Of a stretch of DNA of 64,000 nt, positions 56,201-63,869 are shown in pieces. A model generated the notes under the pieces. The model saw only the letters and a program-made list of their open reading frames with translations. It made no database searches and was not told where the DNA came from. How positions within the stretch are numbered: position 1 is the first letter of the stretch; each line of letters begins with the position of its first letter. Source of the stretch: a virus; the IMG/VR virus record IMGVR_UViG_3300042878_001497, positions 62,001 to 126,000 of that record, one strand, 5' to 3'. The translations under genes and the position numbers were made by a program.

Positions 56201-56467
56201 ATGGTAAAAGAAATCACCTCAATGATGTCAGCACTCAAAGCAAAGGGTGTGAAGGTATGCGGCACAGCTTCAGAGTTCTACAGTGCTAAGACTCACATCG
56301 ACGGTATCTGGGTAGCAGCTGAGTACACCCCGGACCTATTCAACTACTGGTCTGAGGCTTGGGCTGATACGTTCGGTGTTAAGCCTTCACTCAACAAGCT
56401 GGTTGAGGAGTCGGGCTGGTACTTTGAGTGGCATGACGCCGGTACGATGATGGTGTGGAAGCAGTAA
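56201..56467 (+). CDS. small hypothetical protein
   Basis: 88 residues, alpha/beta with several Trp (GIWVAAEYTPDLFNYWSEAWADTF, YFEWHDAGTMMVW). Could be a small anti-host or structural protein. Unknown family. Confidence 0.6.
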   Translation: MVKEITSMMSALKAKGVKVCGTASEFYSAKTHIDGIWVAAEYTPDLFNYWSEAWADTFGVKPSLNKLVEESGWYFEWHDAGTMMVWKQ

Positions 56468-56474
56468 CATAGAG

Positions 56475-56507
56475 TTGTCACCTGAGAGTATCCTTCATAT
56501 CTTTAGT
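56475..56507 (+). promoter_or_regulatory. promoter
   Basis: TTG, N20, TATCTTTAGT; the leader is longer and ends CAGCAAGACATG, without GGTT. Confidence 0.68.
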
Positions 56508-56537
56508 AAACAGAATAACAACTAACAACAGCAAGAC

Positions 56538-56765
56538 ATGAACAAGAAAAAGTATCCTAAAGCCCAGCTTGACGCAGTCCTAGAAGGTGTATTGGTAGAA
56601 TCACTACAGCTCTGGCAGAATGCATTCATCCAGGAGTTAGACAAGATGAAGGCCGATGGTAAGATCCCGATGTTCCATCCTAACTGGACCGCTCAAATGC
56701 TGAGAGAGTTCGGACATCGGTTCAGGGTGCAGGAGCTAATCGATACCCCGGCAGTACAGGATTAA
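56538..56765 (+). CDS. small hypothetical protein
   Basis: 75 residues, helical, basic start and acidic end, with FHPNWTAQMLREFGHRFRVQEL. Last gene of the cassette region, followed by a terminator. Confidence 0.58.
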   Translation: MNKKKYPKAQLDAVLEGVLVESLQLWQNAFIQELDKMKADGKIPMFHPNWTAQMLREFGHRFRVQELIDTPAVQD

Positions 56766-56797
56766 GAGAGAGGGCCCTTAGGGGCTCTTTTTTTTTG
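56766..56797 (+). terminator. intrinsic terminator
   Basis: AGAGGGCCC-tta-GGGGCTCT followed by nine T. The strongest classical terminator in the window, closing the cassette region. Confidence 0.85.
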
Positions 56798-56993
56798 ACT
56801 GATGTCGTCAGGAGGTCAAGGTGAGAGCGGGGTGACGGCAAGGTGCTATAAACCTGCTAGTATATTTCACTATACGGTTTTCTCGACGGTTAGCTAGAGG
56901 TAACCCTAGTAATGCATCGCTGATCAAATTTTAAGGTATACTAATATATATTTATATATAGAAAGCAAGGGTACAAGCGCTTCAACGGGTTAA
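56798..56993 (+). other. intergenic region with AACCGT sites on the minus strand
   Basis: No gene on either strand. Reverse-orientation AACCGT copies at 56873-56879 and 56886-56891. AAGGGTACAAGCGCTT at 56967-56982 is half of an imperfect inverted repeat whose other half lies at 57294-57313. A/T-rich TATATATTTATATATA near 56945. Confidence 0.45.
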
Positions 56994-57272
56994 TTAATTA
57001 GATTTAGTTGAAGCTAGATCCTTCAACTCCTTTTTTGTTCTCTCTTCACATTTATCCACCCTACTGTCGATATGACGGTAGACTGCCTCCAGGTCCCGCC
57101 TTATGGCATTGTCCTGTTCGTTACTAAATTCGTATAACCTTTGTTCAGCTTTCTCAAAATCAGCTACTGCTTTGATAAGACTCTTAATTGTCACATAGTT
57201 CATAAACGTAACCGCAACTACTACCGAAGTAATAACAGCACCTACACCTAAAAGAAATGATATTGTTTCCAT
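56994..57272 (-). CDS. membrane-anchored coiled-coil protein (only minus-strand gene)
   Basis: 92 residues on the minus strand. N-terminal membrane helix at about 4-32 (ISFLLGVGAVITSVVVAVTFMNYVTI), then a charged coiled coil with EQRLYEFSNEQDNAIRRDLEAV and ERTKKELKDL. Topology suggests an inner-membrane anchor with a cytoplasmic or periplasmic coil. It is flanked by the inverted repeat AAGGGT..ACAAG.GCTT and by reverse AACCGT sites, so it may be an independently regulated or acquired cassette. Confidence 0.65.
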   Translation of the reverse strand: METISFLLGVGAVITSVVVAVTFMNYVTIKSLIKAVADFEKAEQRLYEFSNEQDNAIRRDLEAVYRHIDSRVDKCEERTKKELKDLASTKSN

Positions 57273-57462
57273 ATTATATATTTTATATATGTCAAAGCAC
57301 TTGTAGCACCCTTACTACGGTTTTAATATAAGAACTTTTGGTAGAAAAACCAACTATGTCCGGGGAAATTTTCCGGAAAAATTTTTATATATGTAGTTGT
57401 CTATATAATTATATCTTTATATATTTAATAATATAGGAGGAATCCTATTTATATAAAAAACT
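57273..57462 (+). other. intergenic region with divergent signals
   Basis: No gene. Contains the right half of the inverted repeat, a reverse AACCGTA at 57316-57322, hairpin TTTTCC-gga-AAAATTTTT-like sequence after TCCGGGGAAATTTTCCGG near 57360, and A/T-rich sequence. CTATTTATA at 57445-57453 lies just before ATG 57463, with GGAGGAATCC upstream of it. Confidence 0.4.
57446..57453 (+). promoter_or_regulatory. TATTTATA box, promoter candidate
   Basis: TATTTATA 9 bases before ATG 57463, no TTG at 20 bases. A GGAGG at 57436-57440 overlaps the expected promoter region and is unlikely to be a ribosome site. Confidence 0.35.
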
Positions 57463-57846
57463 ATGAAGCTTATCTCTGCTCTTCTTTCGGAATCTAAAAG
57501 CGGTATCTTTGACGGTAAAACTTACCTTGATGATGCTACTTCGGCTATGGAGTTTGAGAAAGGGTACGAGGCCTTAGCTAGATTTGTTCATCCTAGACTA
57601 GTTATCAAAAAAGGCCACGATCCCGATCTAAAAATGGATTTAACCATAGCTTATGAAGAGCCTTCGGATTTACACTTTAGGTATATCGAGACTACGGGAG
57701 AATTTTTCTACGATGAAAAAATCTTCAAAGCAATCCTTCAGACCCCGGCCGTAAGAGAGAAACTAGGTAAGCTTTGGAATATCTCCCCGGACCCGGTAGA
57801 GGTATTTCGCCGCTACGGTGCTGTTACAACTAAACTATCAGCGTGA
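57463..57846 (+). CDS. hypothetical protein
   Basis: 127 residues, LISALLSESKSGIFDGKTYLDDATSAMEF at the start, mixed alpha/beta. The helical opening resembles small virion proteins of T4-like phages. Overlaps the next GTG start by 4 bases. Confidence 0.6.
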   Translation: MKLISALLSESKSGIFDGKTYLDDATSAMEFEKGYEALARFVHPRLVIKKGHDPDLKMDLTIAYEEPSDLHFRYIETTGEFFYDEKIFKAILQTPAVREKLGKLWNISPDPVEVFRRYGAVTTKLSA

Positions 57847-58271
57847 AAGCTCTACCACCTGCCTTTCTATCGATCTTCGATTACGATGATCAGGATGACC
57901 TTAGTAAGGAGGGGTTTACTAAGGCGGTGATCGATTACACCCAGCATCCGTACATCATTTTCGGTACCGTGATCAAATGCGTTGAGAACTTCTTTATCAT
58001 TAATGAGATGTACCGTAAAAAATACGGAGAGAGATATCAATCAATTGAGCAGACCGTGCGAAAGACTTACTTTGATAGAGTATTCACTTACCTAGAAAGA
58101 TTCGATGAGAGTAGATATGAGCATATAGTAGAGGCTAGAAAATTTACTCCTCAGGAAATTGCCTTTGCTATGGAGGAGTTAAGAGATCACTATGAGGGTA
58201 TTGAAGAGTATGAAAGATGTGCACGAATCCAAAAGATTTATAATATTTTAGCAGTAGAAGTTGCTTCTTAA
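57843..58271 (+). CDS. hypothetical helical protein
   Basis: 142 residues from GTG 57843. Mostly helical; the end MEELRDHYEGIEEYERCARIQKIYN resembles a UvrB/C interaction motif, a short helical hairpin. The likeness is short and may be chance. Its last codons hold the next promoter. Confidence 0.58.
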   Translation: MKALPPAFLSIFDYDDQDDLSKEGFTKAVIDYTQHPYIIFGTVIKCVENFFIINEMYRKKYGERYQSIEQTVRKTYFDRVFTYLERFDESRYEHIVEARKFTPQEIAFAMEELRDHYEGIEEYERCARIQKIYNILAVEVAS

Positions 58272-58293
58272 GCATTTACTTACTATCTTTAAG
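58261..58293 (+). promoter_or_regulatory. promoter
   Basis: TTG, N20, TATCTTTAAG, leader ending AAAAATAAAGGTTATG. Confidence 0.72.
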
Positions 58294-58314
58294 TATCAAT
58301 AAAAAATAAAGGTT

Positions 58315-58518
58315 ATGCTTAGTACGATCATTTACTACATCATTGTAGGAGTTACTTTTAACTTCCTATGGGATTTTGTTGTCTCAAAGACTCGAAAAGA
58401 GGAAAACCGTTTCACTATGTTAGAGCGTATTATCGTGACTATTATCTGGCCGATAACTATACTCTTCTTTATCTTTATTTTAGCTAGGAATCTATTTTTC
58501 GGTAACGATCAAGAGTAA
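58315..58518 (+). CDS. small two-helix membrane protein
   Basis: 67 residues: hydrophobic helix at 3-24 (TIIYYIIVGVTFNFLWDFVV), basic loop KTRKEENR, second helix at about 38-60 (IIVTIIWPITILFFIFILA). Probably in the inner membrane. Function unknown. Confidence 0.62.
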   Translation: MLSTIIYYIIVGVTFNFLWDFVVSKTRKEENRFTMLERIIVTIIWPITILFFIFILARNLFFGNDQE

Positions 58519-58521
58519 GTT

Positions 58522-59151
58522 ATGTCTTTAAAGAAACTATCCTTCGAAGAGGCTTTAGAACTTGAATCTGAGTCTCTCATTACCATCTACGATTTCTACC
58601 CAGATACCTCTGAGCTAGACTATCACCCCAAGGCTAAGGAATGGTTTCAGAACTACGCCGATATGCGCTTTAAGTTTCGTCAGCATAATCCTGCCGATGT
58701 CTCTAATATGCTTAACTGTGACTACCGTATTGAGGTCCCTATGGCTTATGAGCCTGAAACCAATACCCATTCCTGGAAGTACTTATTTGCTAAGCTGACT
58801 CAAGATCTTAATAAGTTCAAGCAGTATCATTCTAGAGGAAGTTATATCTACATCCTCACCAACGAGGCTTACCCGGGATTTGTCAAGATTGGTAAAGCGG
58901 TTAATCCCTTGCGGAGAGTTGAACAGATTAACGGTGCTGGTGTTGTTTCGGAATGGAAGCTTCGGTATTCACTCCCGGTAGAGAATGATTATCTGTTAGA
59001 GCATTCCGTTCACGAGTATTTAGTTAACCACCGCCGGACTACCGATCAAGGATCTTCCCGTGAATTCTTTGAGGTTACGCTAGACCGTGCTATTGAAGTT
59101 ATTGAACTGTTAGGTGCACAAATGAAGATCGGAGATGCTTTCTATTACTAG
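58522..59151 (+). CDS. T5orf172-type GIY-YIG protein
   Basis: 209 residues. Residues about 107-195 are a T5orf172/Mug113 domain: SYIYILTNEAYPGFVKIGKAVNPLRRVEQIN with the GIY-YIG-derived strands and arginine, VHEYLVNHR, and SREFFEVTLDRAIEVI at the end. The N-terminal 100 residues have no known domain. This family is common in phages and often DNA-binding. It is followed by a very GC-rich segment. Confidence 0.75.
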   Translation: MSLKKLSFEEALELESESLITIYDFYPDTSELDYHPKAKEWFQNYADMRFKFRQHNPADVSNMLNCDYRIEVPMAYEPETNTHSWKYLFAKLTQDLNKFKQYHSRGSYIYILTNEAYPGFVKIGKAVNPLRRVEQINGAGVVSEWKLRYSLPVENDYLLEHSVHEYLVNHRRTTDQGSSREFFEVTLDRAIEVIELLGAQMKIGDAFYY

Positions 59152-59209
59152 ATTTGCGGGGCGGCTTCGTGCGCGGCGCGGCGCGTGTGAAAACTTTTTT
59201 ATAAAACAG
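59152..59209 (+). other. GC-rich spacer
   Basis: GCGGGGCGGC...GTGCGCGGCGCGGCGCGTGTG, about 35 bases of nearly pure GC in an AT-leaning region, followed by AAAACTTTTTT. It could act as a terminator stem for the preceding gene. Similar in character, not in sequence, to the two structured GC-rich elements. Confidence 0.4.
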
Positions 59210-59242
59210 TTGTTTCGCATTGATTTATTTCGTATATTTGAA
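59210..59242 (+). promoter_or_regulatory. promoter with full Bacteroidota -7 box
   Basis: TTG, N20, TATATTTGAA. Unlike the others its -7 box ends in TTTG, the standard host consensus. ATG 59333 lies 90 bases on. Confidence 0.7.
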
Positions 59243-59332
59243 ACGAAGGGGAGGAAAAAAAGGGGAGAGTAAAAATATTATATAGATAATATTAGTATAT
59301 TATATATAAAGATTAATAATTATTAAGTACTT

Positions 59333-59515
59333 ATGAAAAACAAAAATTTATATCAAGAAAAAATTAATCGTCTTGAATCACAAATCAAGAAGATTGAACA
59401 CAGTGTTGCAACTCTAAATAGAGATCAAGCTTATGTAGAGTTAGATAAAGCTCGAGAGATCCTTCGAGATATGCAAACTATGATTAACCGAGAAGAGGAA
59501 TACTTTAAAGCTTAA
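59333..59515 (+). CDS. small coiled-coil protein
   Basis: 60 residues, a single charged coiled coil (YQEKINRLESQIKKIEHSVATLNRDQAYVELDKAREIL). Two bases before the HD-domain gene; likely cotranscribed. Unknown. Confidence 0.6.
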   Translation: MKNKNLYQEKINRLESQIKKIEHSVATLNRDQAYVELDKAREILRDMQTMINREEEYFKA

Positions 59516-59517
59516 CT

Positions 59518-60255
59518 ATGCAGCTCACACCCGAACAAGTAGAAGCTAATTGGAATCGTCATCTTCAATACGTTGAAGATTATATTACCGGAGAACGTAA
59601 GGAAAAGCTTAAAGCTACTTACGAATCTCTTGCTGAACACATGGTTCTTGCTCCTGCCTCCTCAAAAACATGGTACCACAATGCATTTCCGGGAGGATAT
59701 GTAGAGCATGTTAATAGAGTAGTAGAGCTTGCACTCCGTACTATGAAATTCTGGGCAGTATCCGGTGCAAATATTGATTTTACCGAGGAAGAACTTGTTT
59801 TTGCTGCTTTAAACCATGATCTAGGTAAGATCGGTGACGGAGAACAGGACGGTTACCTACCTCAAACCGATAATTGGAGGAGAGACAAGCTAAAAGAGGA
59901 GTATTCTATTAATACTTCCCTAGATTTTATGCTTATTCAAGATAGATCCCTTTATCTCCTTCAGAAATACGGTATTTCCATGTCTCAGAAAGAGTATTTA
60001 GGTATCAGACTCCATGATGGCATCTTCGATGATGCAAATAAGGCGTATTTCTTCAATCATAACCCAGATTCTAGGTTCAAAACCAATATAGTCTTTGTCC
60101 TACACCAGGCTGACTTCATGGCTTCTAAGATTGAGTATGATCGCTGGTTAGGAAACGGAGGTAAAAGCACTCCAAACGTAAGTAAAACAGGTACCTCTAC
60201 CGGTAAAACTGTTAAATCTTCAGAAAATTTAAGTAATTTATTAAAAAACATCTAA
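59518..60255 (+). CDS. HD-domain phosphohydrolase
   Basis: 245 residues. HNAFPGGYVEHVNRVVELAL near 54 and LNHDLGKIGDG (about 97-107) are the H and HD motifs of the metal-dependent phosphohydrolase superfamily; a later HDG (about 166) and HQADFMASKIEYDRWLG (about 197) complete the set. Likely cleaves a nucleotide, for example a host dNTP or a signalling nucleotide. C-terminal tail is Ser/Thr/Lys-rich. Confidence 0.82.
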   Translation: MQLTPEQVEANWNRHLQYVEDYITGERKEKLKATYESLAEHMVLAPASSKTWYHNAFPGGYVEHVNRVVELALRTMKFWAVSGANIDFTEEELVFAALNHDLGKIGDGEQDGYLPQTDNWRRDKLKEEYSINTSLDFMLIQDRSLYLLQKYGISMSQKEYLGIRLHDGIFDDANKAYFFNHNPDSRFKTNIVFVLHQADFMASKIEYDRWLGNGGKSTPNVSKTGTSTGKTVKSSENLSNLLKNI

Positions 60256-60257
60256 AA

Positions 60258-60527
60258 ATGTTGGTTCTATCCATTTTTCTAGCTATATTAGCATCAGTCC
60301 TCGGGTTTTCTACATGGAATCTCCTAAGAAAACTAGAGAAGTTAGAGGACACCGTTCAAGATCAACAAAGATACGTTGAGAATATCTCCAATATTATTGA
60401 GGATTCAAACAAAAGGTTACGTGAAATCGACGACAAAGGGCACTTCAGTGCAGATGATGAAGTCGGTTTCTTCTTTGAAAACCTAAAAGAAATACAGAGT
60501 GCTCTCGATGGTTACAGACTAAGATAA
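60258..60527 (+). CDS. membrane-anchored coiled-coil protein
   Basis: 89 residues: membrane helix at 2-20 (LVLSIFLAILASVLGFSTW), then a charged coil (LLRKLEKLEDTVQDQQRYVENISNII). Similar topology to the minus-strand protein at 56994, though in other sequence. Two bases after the HD gene. Confidence 0.62.
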   Translation: MLVLSIFLAILASVLGFSTWNLLRKLEKLEDTVQDQQRYVENISNIIEDSNKRLREIDDKGHFSADDEVGFFFENLKEIQSALDGYRLR

Positions 60528-60530
60528 CCT

Positions 60531-61232
60531 ATGGGAAGAAAGAAGAGTAATACAAACTATTTTACACAAGATACCGAGAATGCAATAGTAGCTTACAACA
60601 ACTCAACCGATACAACCTTCAGACAGAAGATTTTTACGGATGAAATCTACTACCCTTTCTACAAGCTCGTAGAAAACATCATTCACACCTTTAGATTCTA
60701 CTACACCGACGTTGATGACCTCGAAGATTTAAAACACGAGGTCATTTCCCTGTTAATAGAGGAGAAGATTCATATGTTTGACCCTACTAGAGGTGCAAAA
60801 GCCTACTCGTACTTCGGTACAATTGTGAAAAGGCACTTAATCAACTACAATAATAAGAACTACAAGCGCCTCAAATCATTAGCTCCTGTCGAAGACTTTA
60901 ACGGAACCTATGATTTAGATACATCTGAAGTACGTCCGTACGCGTTTACATTACGTCAAATCTTCGATATCTATATAGAACGTACTTATAGCAAACTAGA
61001 CGCCCTTTTCCCTAAAGAATCAGATAAGAAGGTAGCTGATGCTATTTTAACGCTTTTTGAAAAACGTTACGATCTCGACATTTTTAAGAAGAAAGCGTTA
61101 TACATCTATATACGAGAGATTACCGGTACTGAAACTCCGTACCTTACTAAAGTTATCAACGTATTGAAAGAAGAGTTCTATACTTTATATAATGGATTAG
61201 AGCAGGAAGGTTTAATTGACCTAAAAAACTAA
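60531..61232 (+). CDS. gp55-like sigma factor
   Basis: 233 residues. VDDLEDLKHEVISLLIEEKIHMFDPTRGAKAYSYFGTIVKRHLINYNN (about 64-110) matches sigma-70 region 2 in the form found in T4-like phages' late sigma (gp55). The C-terminal part is helical without an obvious region 4, also like gp55. It directly precedes the baseplate genes. It should direct host RNA polymerase to late promoters; the TATTTATA boxes are candidates. Confidence 0.75.
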   Translation: MGRKKSNTNYFTQDTENAIVAYNNSTDTTFRQKIFTDEIYYPFYKLVENIIHTFRFYYTDVDDLEDLKHEVISLLIEEKIHMFDPTRGAKAYSYFGTIVKRHLINYNNKNYKRLKSLAPVEDFNGTYDLDTSEVRPYAFTLRQIFDIYIERTYSKLDALFPKESDKKVADAILTLFEKRYDLDIFKKKALYIYIREITGTETPYLTKVINVLKEEFYTLYNGLEQEGLIDLKN

Positions 61233-61248
61233 CCTTTCTATTTATAAA
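61216..61248 (+). promoter_or_regulatory. promoter of the TATTTATA class
   Basis: TTG at 61216 inside the end of the sigma gene, N20, TATTTATAAA, 8 bases before ATG 61257. Confidence 0.5.
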
Positions 61249-61256
61249 GAAAGAGT

Positions 61257-61595
61257 ATGGCACTGGATAAGGAGCTATTTAACGGCAAGACTGTTTCTAA
61301 CGTACTAGAGGAGATTTATAACAACTCTAAGAAAAAAGATAAACAGATCAATGCTCTCATCGGAGAGCTTAAGCCTCTTATTGAAAATATCGGGGACGCT
61401 ACCCTAGTAGTCCCCATGATCGCTAACTACCTAGAGATCGGAGTTAAGAACGATGAGATGCTCGTAAAAATGCTCACCATCGTCCAGAGAATGGATAATG
61501 CTAGGACATCTGGTGATACAGCAGGATTTGAACTAGGAGCAGAAGAACTAGCCCAGATCCTAGAACAAGCCAATGCATTAGGAGAGCAAAAATAA
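61257..61595 (+). CDS. small virion-associated candidate
   Basis: 112 residues, helical and acidic, DKELFNGKTVSNVLEEIYNNSKKKDKQI, then hydrophobic helices. Ends TAATG against the baseplate-like gene, so it probably belongs to the tail assembly unit. T4-like phages often have a gene of this kind at this place. Confidence 0.62.
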   Translation: MALDKELFNGKTVSNVLEEIYNNSKKKDKQINALIGELKPLIENIGDATLVVPMIANYLEIGVKNDEMLVKMLTIVQRMDNARTSGDTAGFELGAEELAQILEQANALGEQK

Positions 61596-62656
61596 TGGCA
61601 TACGAATACGGCCCGTCTAAAAAAGACAGGAAATATGGTAGTTCCTTAAAGCAGGTCTACGATATATTCCTTGCTAAGGTAATCTCCACAGATCTTTCAA
61701 CAGTAGATCCTGAGAGTACTTTTAAGATTAAGTACACTAAGGACCTAGATAACCCAGTATCGAGAGATAGTACAGCATATAGTACAGCGCTTCCATATAG
61801 TAGCGCTTATAAAAAACCACCCCTACCGGGAGAGGTAGTTTTAGTCATACGTACACAGATAAAGAGTCAAGGTAAAACTTCTACACCTCTAGAAAACTCT
61901 TACTACTTAGAACCTCTTAACTTATGGAAACATCCTCAACACGGGCAGACTCCTATAGGTAATGAAGATAATGTAACGACTGTCAAGGATTTTACAGAGA
62001 GGAGCGATATTAACCCGCTTACTCCTTACGCTGGGGATGTTCTATTTGAAGGAAGGCAAGGGCAGAGTCTTAGATTTTCACAAAGTATTCCTAATAAGAC
62101 TCCCTGGAATGGTCCTTTAGGAGAACCTATTATGGTTCTGAGTAATGGTCAAGTTACAGTTAATAATGGATTTGAATACATAAAAGAAGATGTAAATGAA
62201 GATTACGCTTCTTTATATCTAACTTCTACTCAAAAACTCCCACTAACCCCAGGTAACAAGCTTACCCAACCACTAAACGAGTACGACCAGCCTCAAGCTA
62301 TCTTAACTAGCGGCAGAGTAGTACTTAACGCTCGAGACAACAACCTGATCTTATCTACTCCCGCTGCTTTAGAAGCTTCAGGAAGAGTTGTAAACATCAA
62401 AGCAGAAGACACTATAACTAGTGAAGCTCCTCAAATCAAACTAGGAGAACAGGCAGATCAAAAAGCAATATTAGGAGATAGAATGTTAGCAGATCTATCA
62501 GCGGTTTTAATTGAACTTACTAAGGTAACTGCTGCACTCGGATCACTAGGTATAGCTCCCCTTACAGCACCTGCCGCTTCATTTACCGAGCGAGCAACAA
62601 GGTTCATATTAGAGGTAGAGCAAATGAAATCAAACAAAGTACTTATCCAGAAATGA
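61595..62656 (+). CDS. baseplate spike/hub-like protein
   Basis: 353 residues. The first part (about 20-110) fits an OB-like domain (FLAKVISTDLS, PPLPGEVVLVIRTQ), GDVLFEGRQGQSLRFSQS near 146 and the repeat-like SGRVVLNARDNNLILSTPAALEASGRVVNIKAED (about 246-280) resemble a T4 gp5-type beta-helix. The C terminus is helical. Likely the central spike or hub of a contractile baseplate. Confidence 0.65.
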   Translation: MAYEYGPSKKDRKYGSSLKQVYDIFLAKVISTDLSTVDPESTFKIKYTKDLDNPVSRDSTAYSTALPYSSAYKKPPLPGEVVLVIRTQIKSQGKTSTPLENSYYLEPLNLWKHPQHGQTPIGNEDNVTTVKDFTERSDINPLTPYAGDVLFEGRQGQSLRFSQSIPNKTPWNGPLGEPIMVLSNGQVTVNNGFEYIKEDVNEDYASLYLTSTQKLPLTPGNKLTQPLNEYDQPQAILTSGRVVLNARDNNLILSTPAALEASGRVVNIKAEDTITSEAPQIKLGEQADQKAILGDRMLADLSAVLIELTKVTAALGSLGIAPLTAPAASFTERATRFILEVEQMKSNKVLIQK

Positions 62657-63855
62657 GCGAGTTTGATCTACAGCCCTGCGACGGCAGGCATCTCATACAA
62701 AAGCTTAGCGATGAGCTTTTAAAAGCCTTAGCTCAAGCCAAGCAAAAATCCTGTGATGAACTAGCCCAGATCTTGACTGAATTCGGAATAGAAGATGTTA
62801 AGCCATGTGATCTTGTAAGCGAGAGATTTCTCAGACTGATTGCAAATAATCAAACCGACGAAGCAATCAACTTACTACTTTCTGGACTAAACCTACCCCC
62901 ACACACTCTTAAACTATTGATTCAAGGGTTTGATAAACTTACCCCGCAAGAGCAGGCAGATGTAGTACTATATATAGAAGCTTCTGGAGTCTCTTTACCT
63001 CCTTACACTGCTAAAATTATACAAGCTGAAGGAGGAATCAAAACTGGGTTAAATAAACTTTCAGAACAAGAGAGGAAAGAGTTCAACCAATGGTTCCAAG
63101 ATAGAGGGACAGCCTACACTCTAAGCTTTCTGACCCCCATCATACTCTCTCAGGTTACTCAAAAGATTCAATGTCCAACCGGTCAAACACTTCAAACACT
63201 AATTAACGTAGTTAGAACCATTAAGAAGTTTGTAAACAGTCTTGCAACAAAGCTACAAACTCTTACACAGGTTGTAAATCTAACTTCATCTGCTATCAAT
63301 GCAATAAGCTTAACCCTTACTGCATTAGAAGAAGCTGCTAAAGCTTCTGAAGCAAGTACTTTTGCTTCCGCCGCTACCCCAAGCGGTGCATCCGGAGTGT
63401 TCGCCCTACTTACTGCTAGAGTTTATAGACTAGCAGATCGCATCAGGCCTGATATTCAAGGTCCCAGTAACCGCTACGGAGAGAAAGGATTAGACGGGAT
63501 AGCCTGTCAAGCAGCTAAAACAGTTACATATATTACAATTCAAGTAAACACCGTTCAAGCTATTATCACAATCATTGATACGCTACTACAATCCTGCAGT
63601 AAAGATCAAATAGACACAGGTAACTTTATACCAGTACAACTTTCACAGAGCGGGGAAAATAACCTAGGTACATATCAAGGTTACAGGATTGAAGTTCGTA
63701 TTGACCCAAACTCACCACCAGTCGCTCCTAGGCGTTACGCAGTAGCTATTGACTCTATTGGAGCAGTCGTGCTAGAAGGTAACAAGTCCTTCTCTAGCTC
63801 TAACGAACTTCTTATAGAAGAGCTTAAGCTAGCCATTGATCGACTAGTTAATTAA
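62653..63855 (+). CDS. large hypothetical tail/baseplate protein
   Basis: 400 residues. An N-terminal helical part with a duplicated unit (ITEFGIEDVKPCD..., LLSGLNLPPHTLKLLIQGFDKLTPQEQAD, then LYIEASGVSLPPYTAKIIQ), a long Thr/Ser/Ala-rich helical middle (SLATKLQTLTQVVNLTSSAINAISLTL) and a small alpha/beta domain at the end. Overlaps the spike gene by 4 bases. A baseplate or tape-measure-linked role is inferred from position. Confidence 0.6.
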   Translation: MSEFDLQPCDGRHLIQKLSDELLKALAQAKQKSCDELAQILTEFGIEDVKPCDLVSERFLRLIANNQTDEAINLLLSGLNLPPHTLKLLIQGFDKLTPQEQADVVLYIEASGVSLPPYTAKIIQAEGGIKTGLNKLSEQERKEFNQWFQDRGTAYTLSFLTPIILSQVTQKIQCPTGQTLQTLINVVRTIKKFVNSLATKLQTLTQVVNLTSSAINAISLTLTALEEAAKASEASTFASAATPSGASGVFALLTARVYRLADRIRPDIQGPSNRYGEKGLDGIACQAAKTVTYITIQVNTVQAIITIIDTLLQSCSKDQIDTGNFIPVQLSQSGENNLGTYQGYRIEVRIDPNSPPVAPRRYAVAIDSIGAVVLEGNKSFSSSNELLIEELKLAIDRLVN

Positions 63856-63868
63856 ATCTATTTATTAT
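63836..63868 (+). promoter_or_regulatory. promoter of the TATTTATA class
   Basis: TTG inside the end of the preceding gene, N20, TATTTATTAT, immediately before ATG 63870; a leaderless start. Confidence 0.5.
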
Positions 63869-63869
63869 T

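Noticed and set aside
57436-57440. GGAGG as a ribosome binding site
   Set aside because: It is 23 bases from the ATG and genes here do not rely on Shine-Dalgarno sites.
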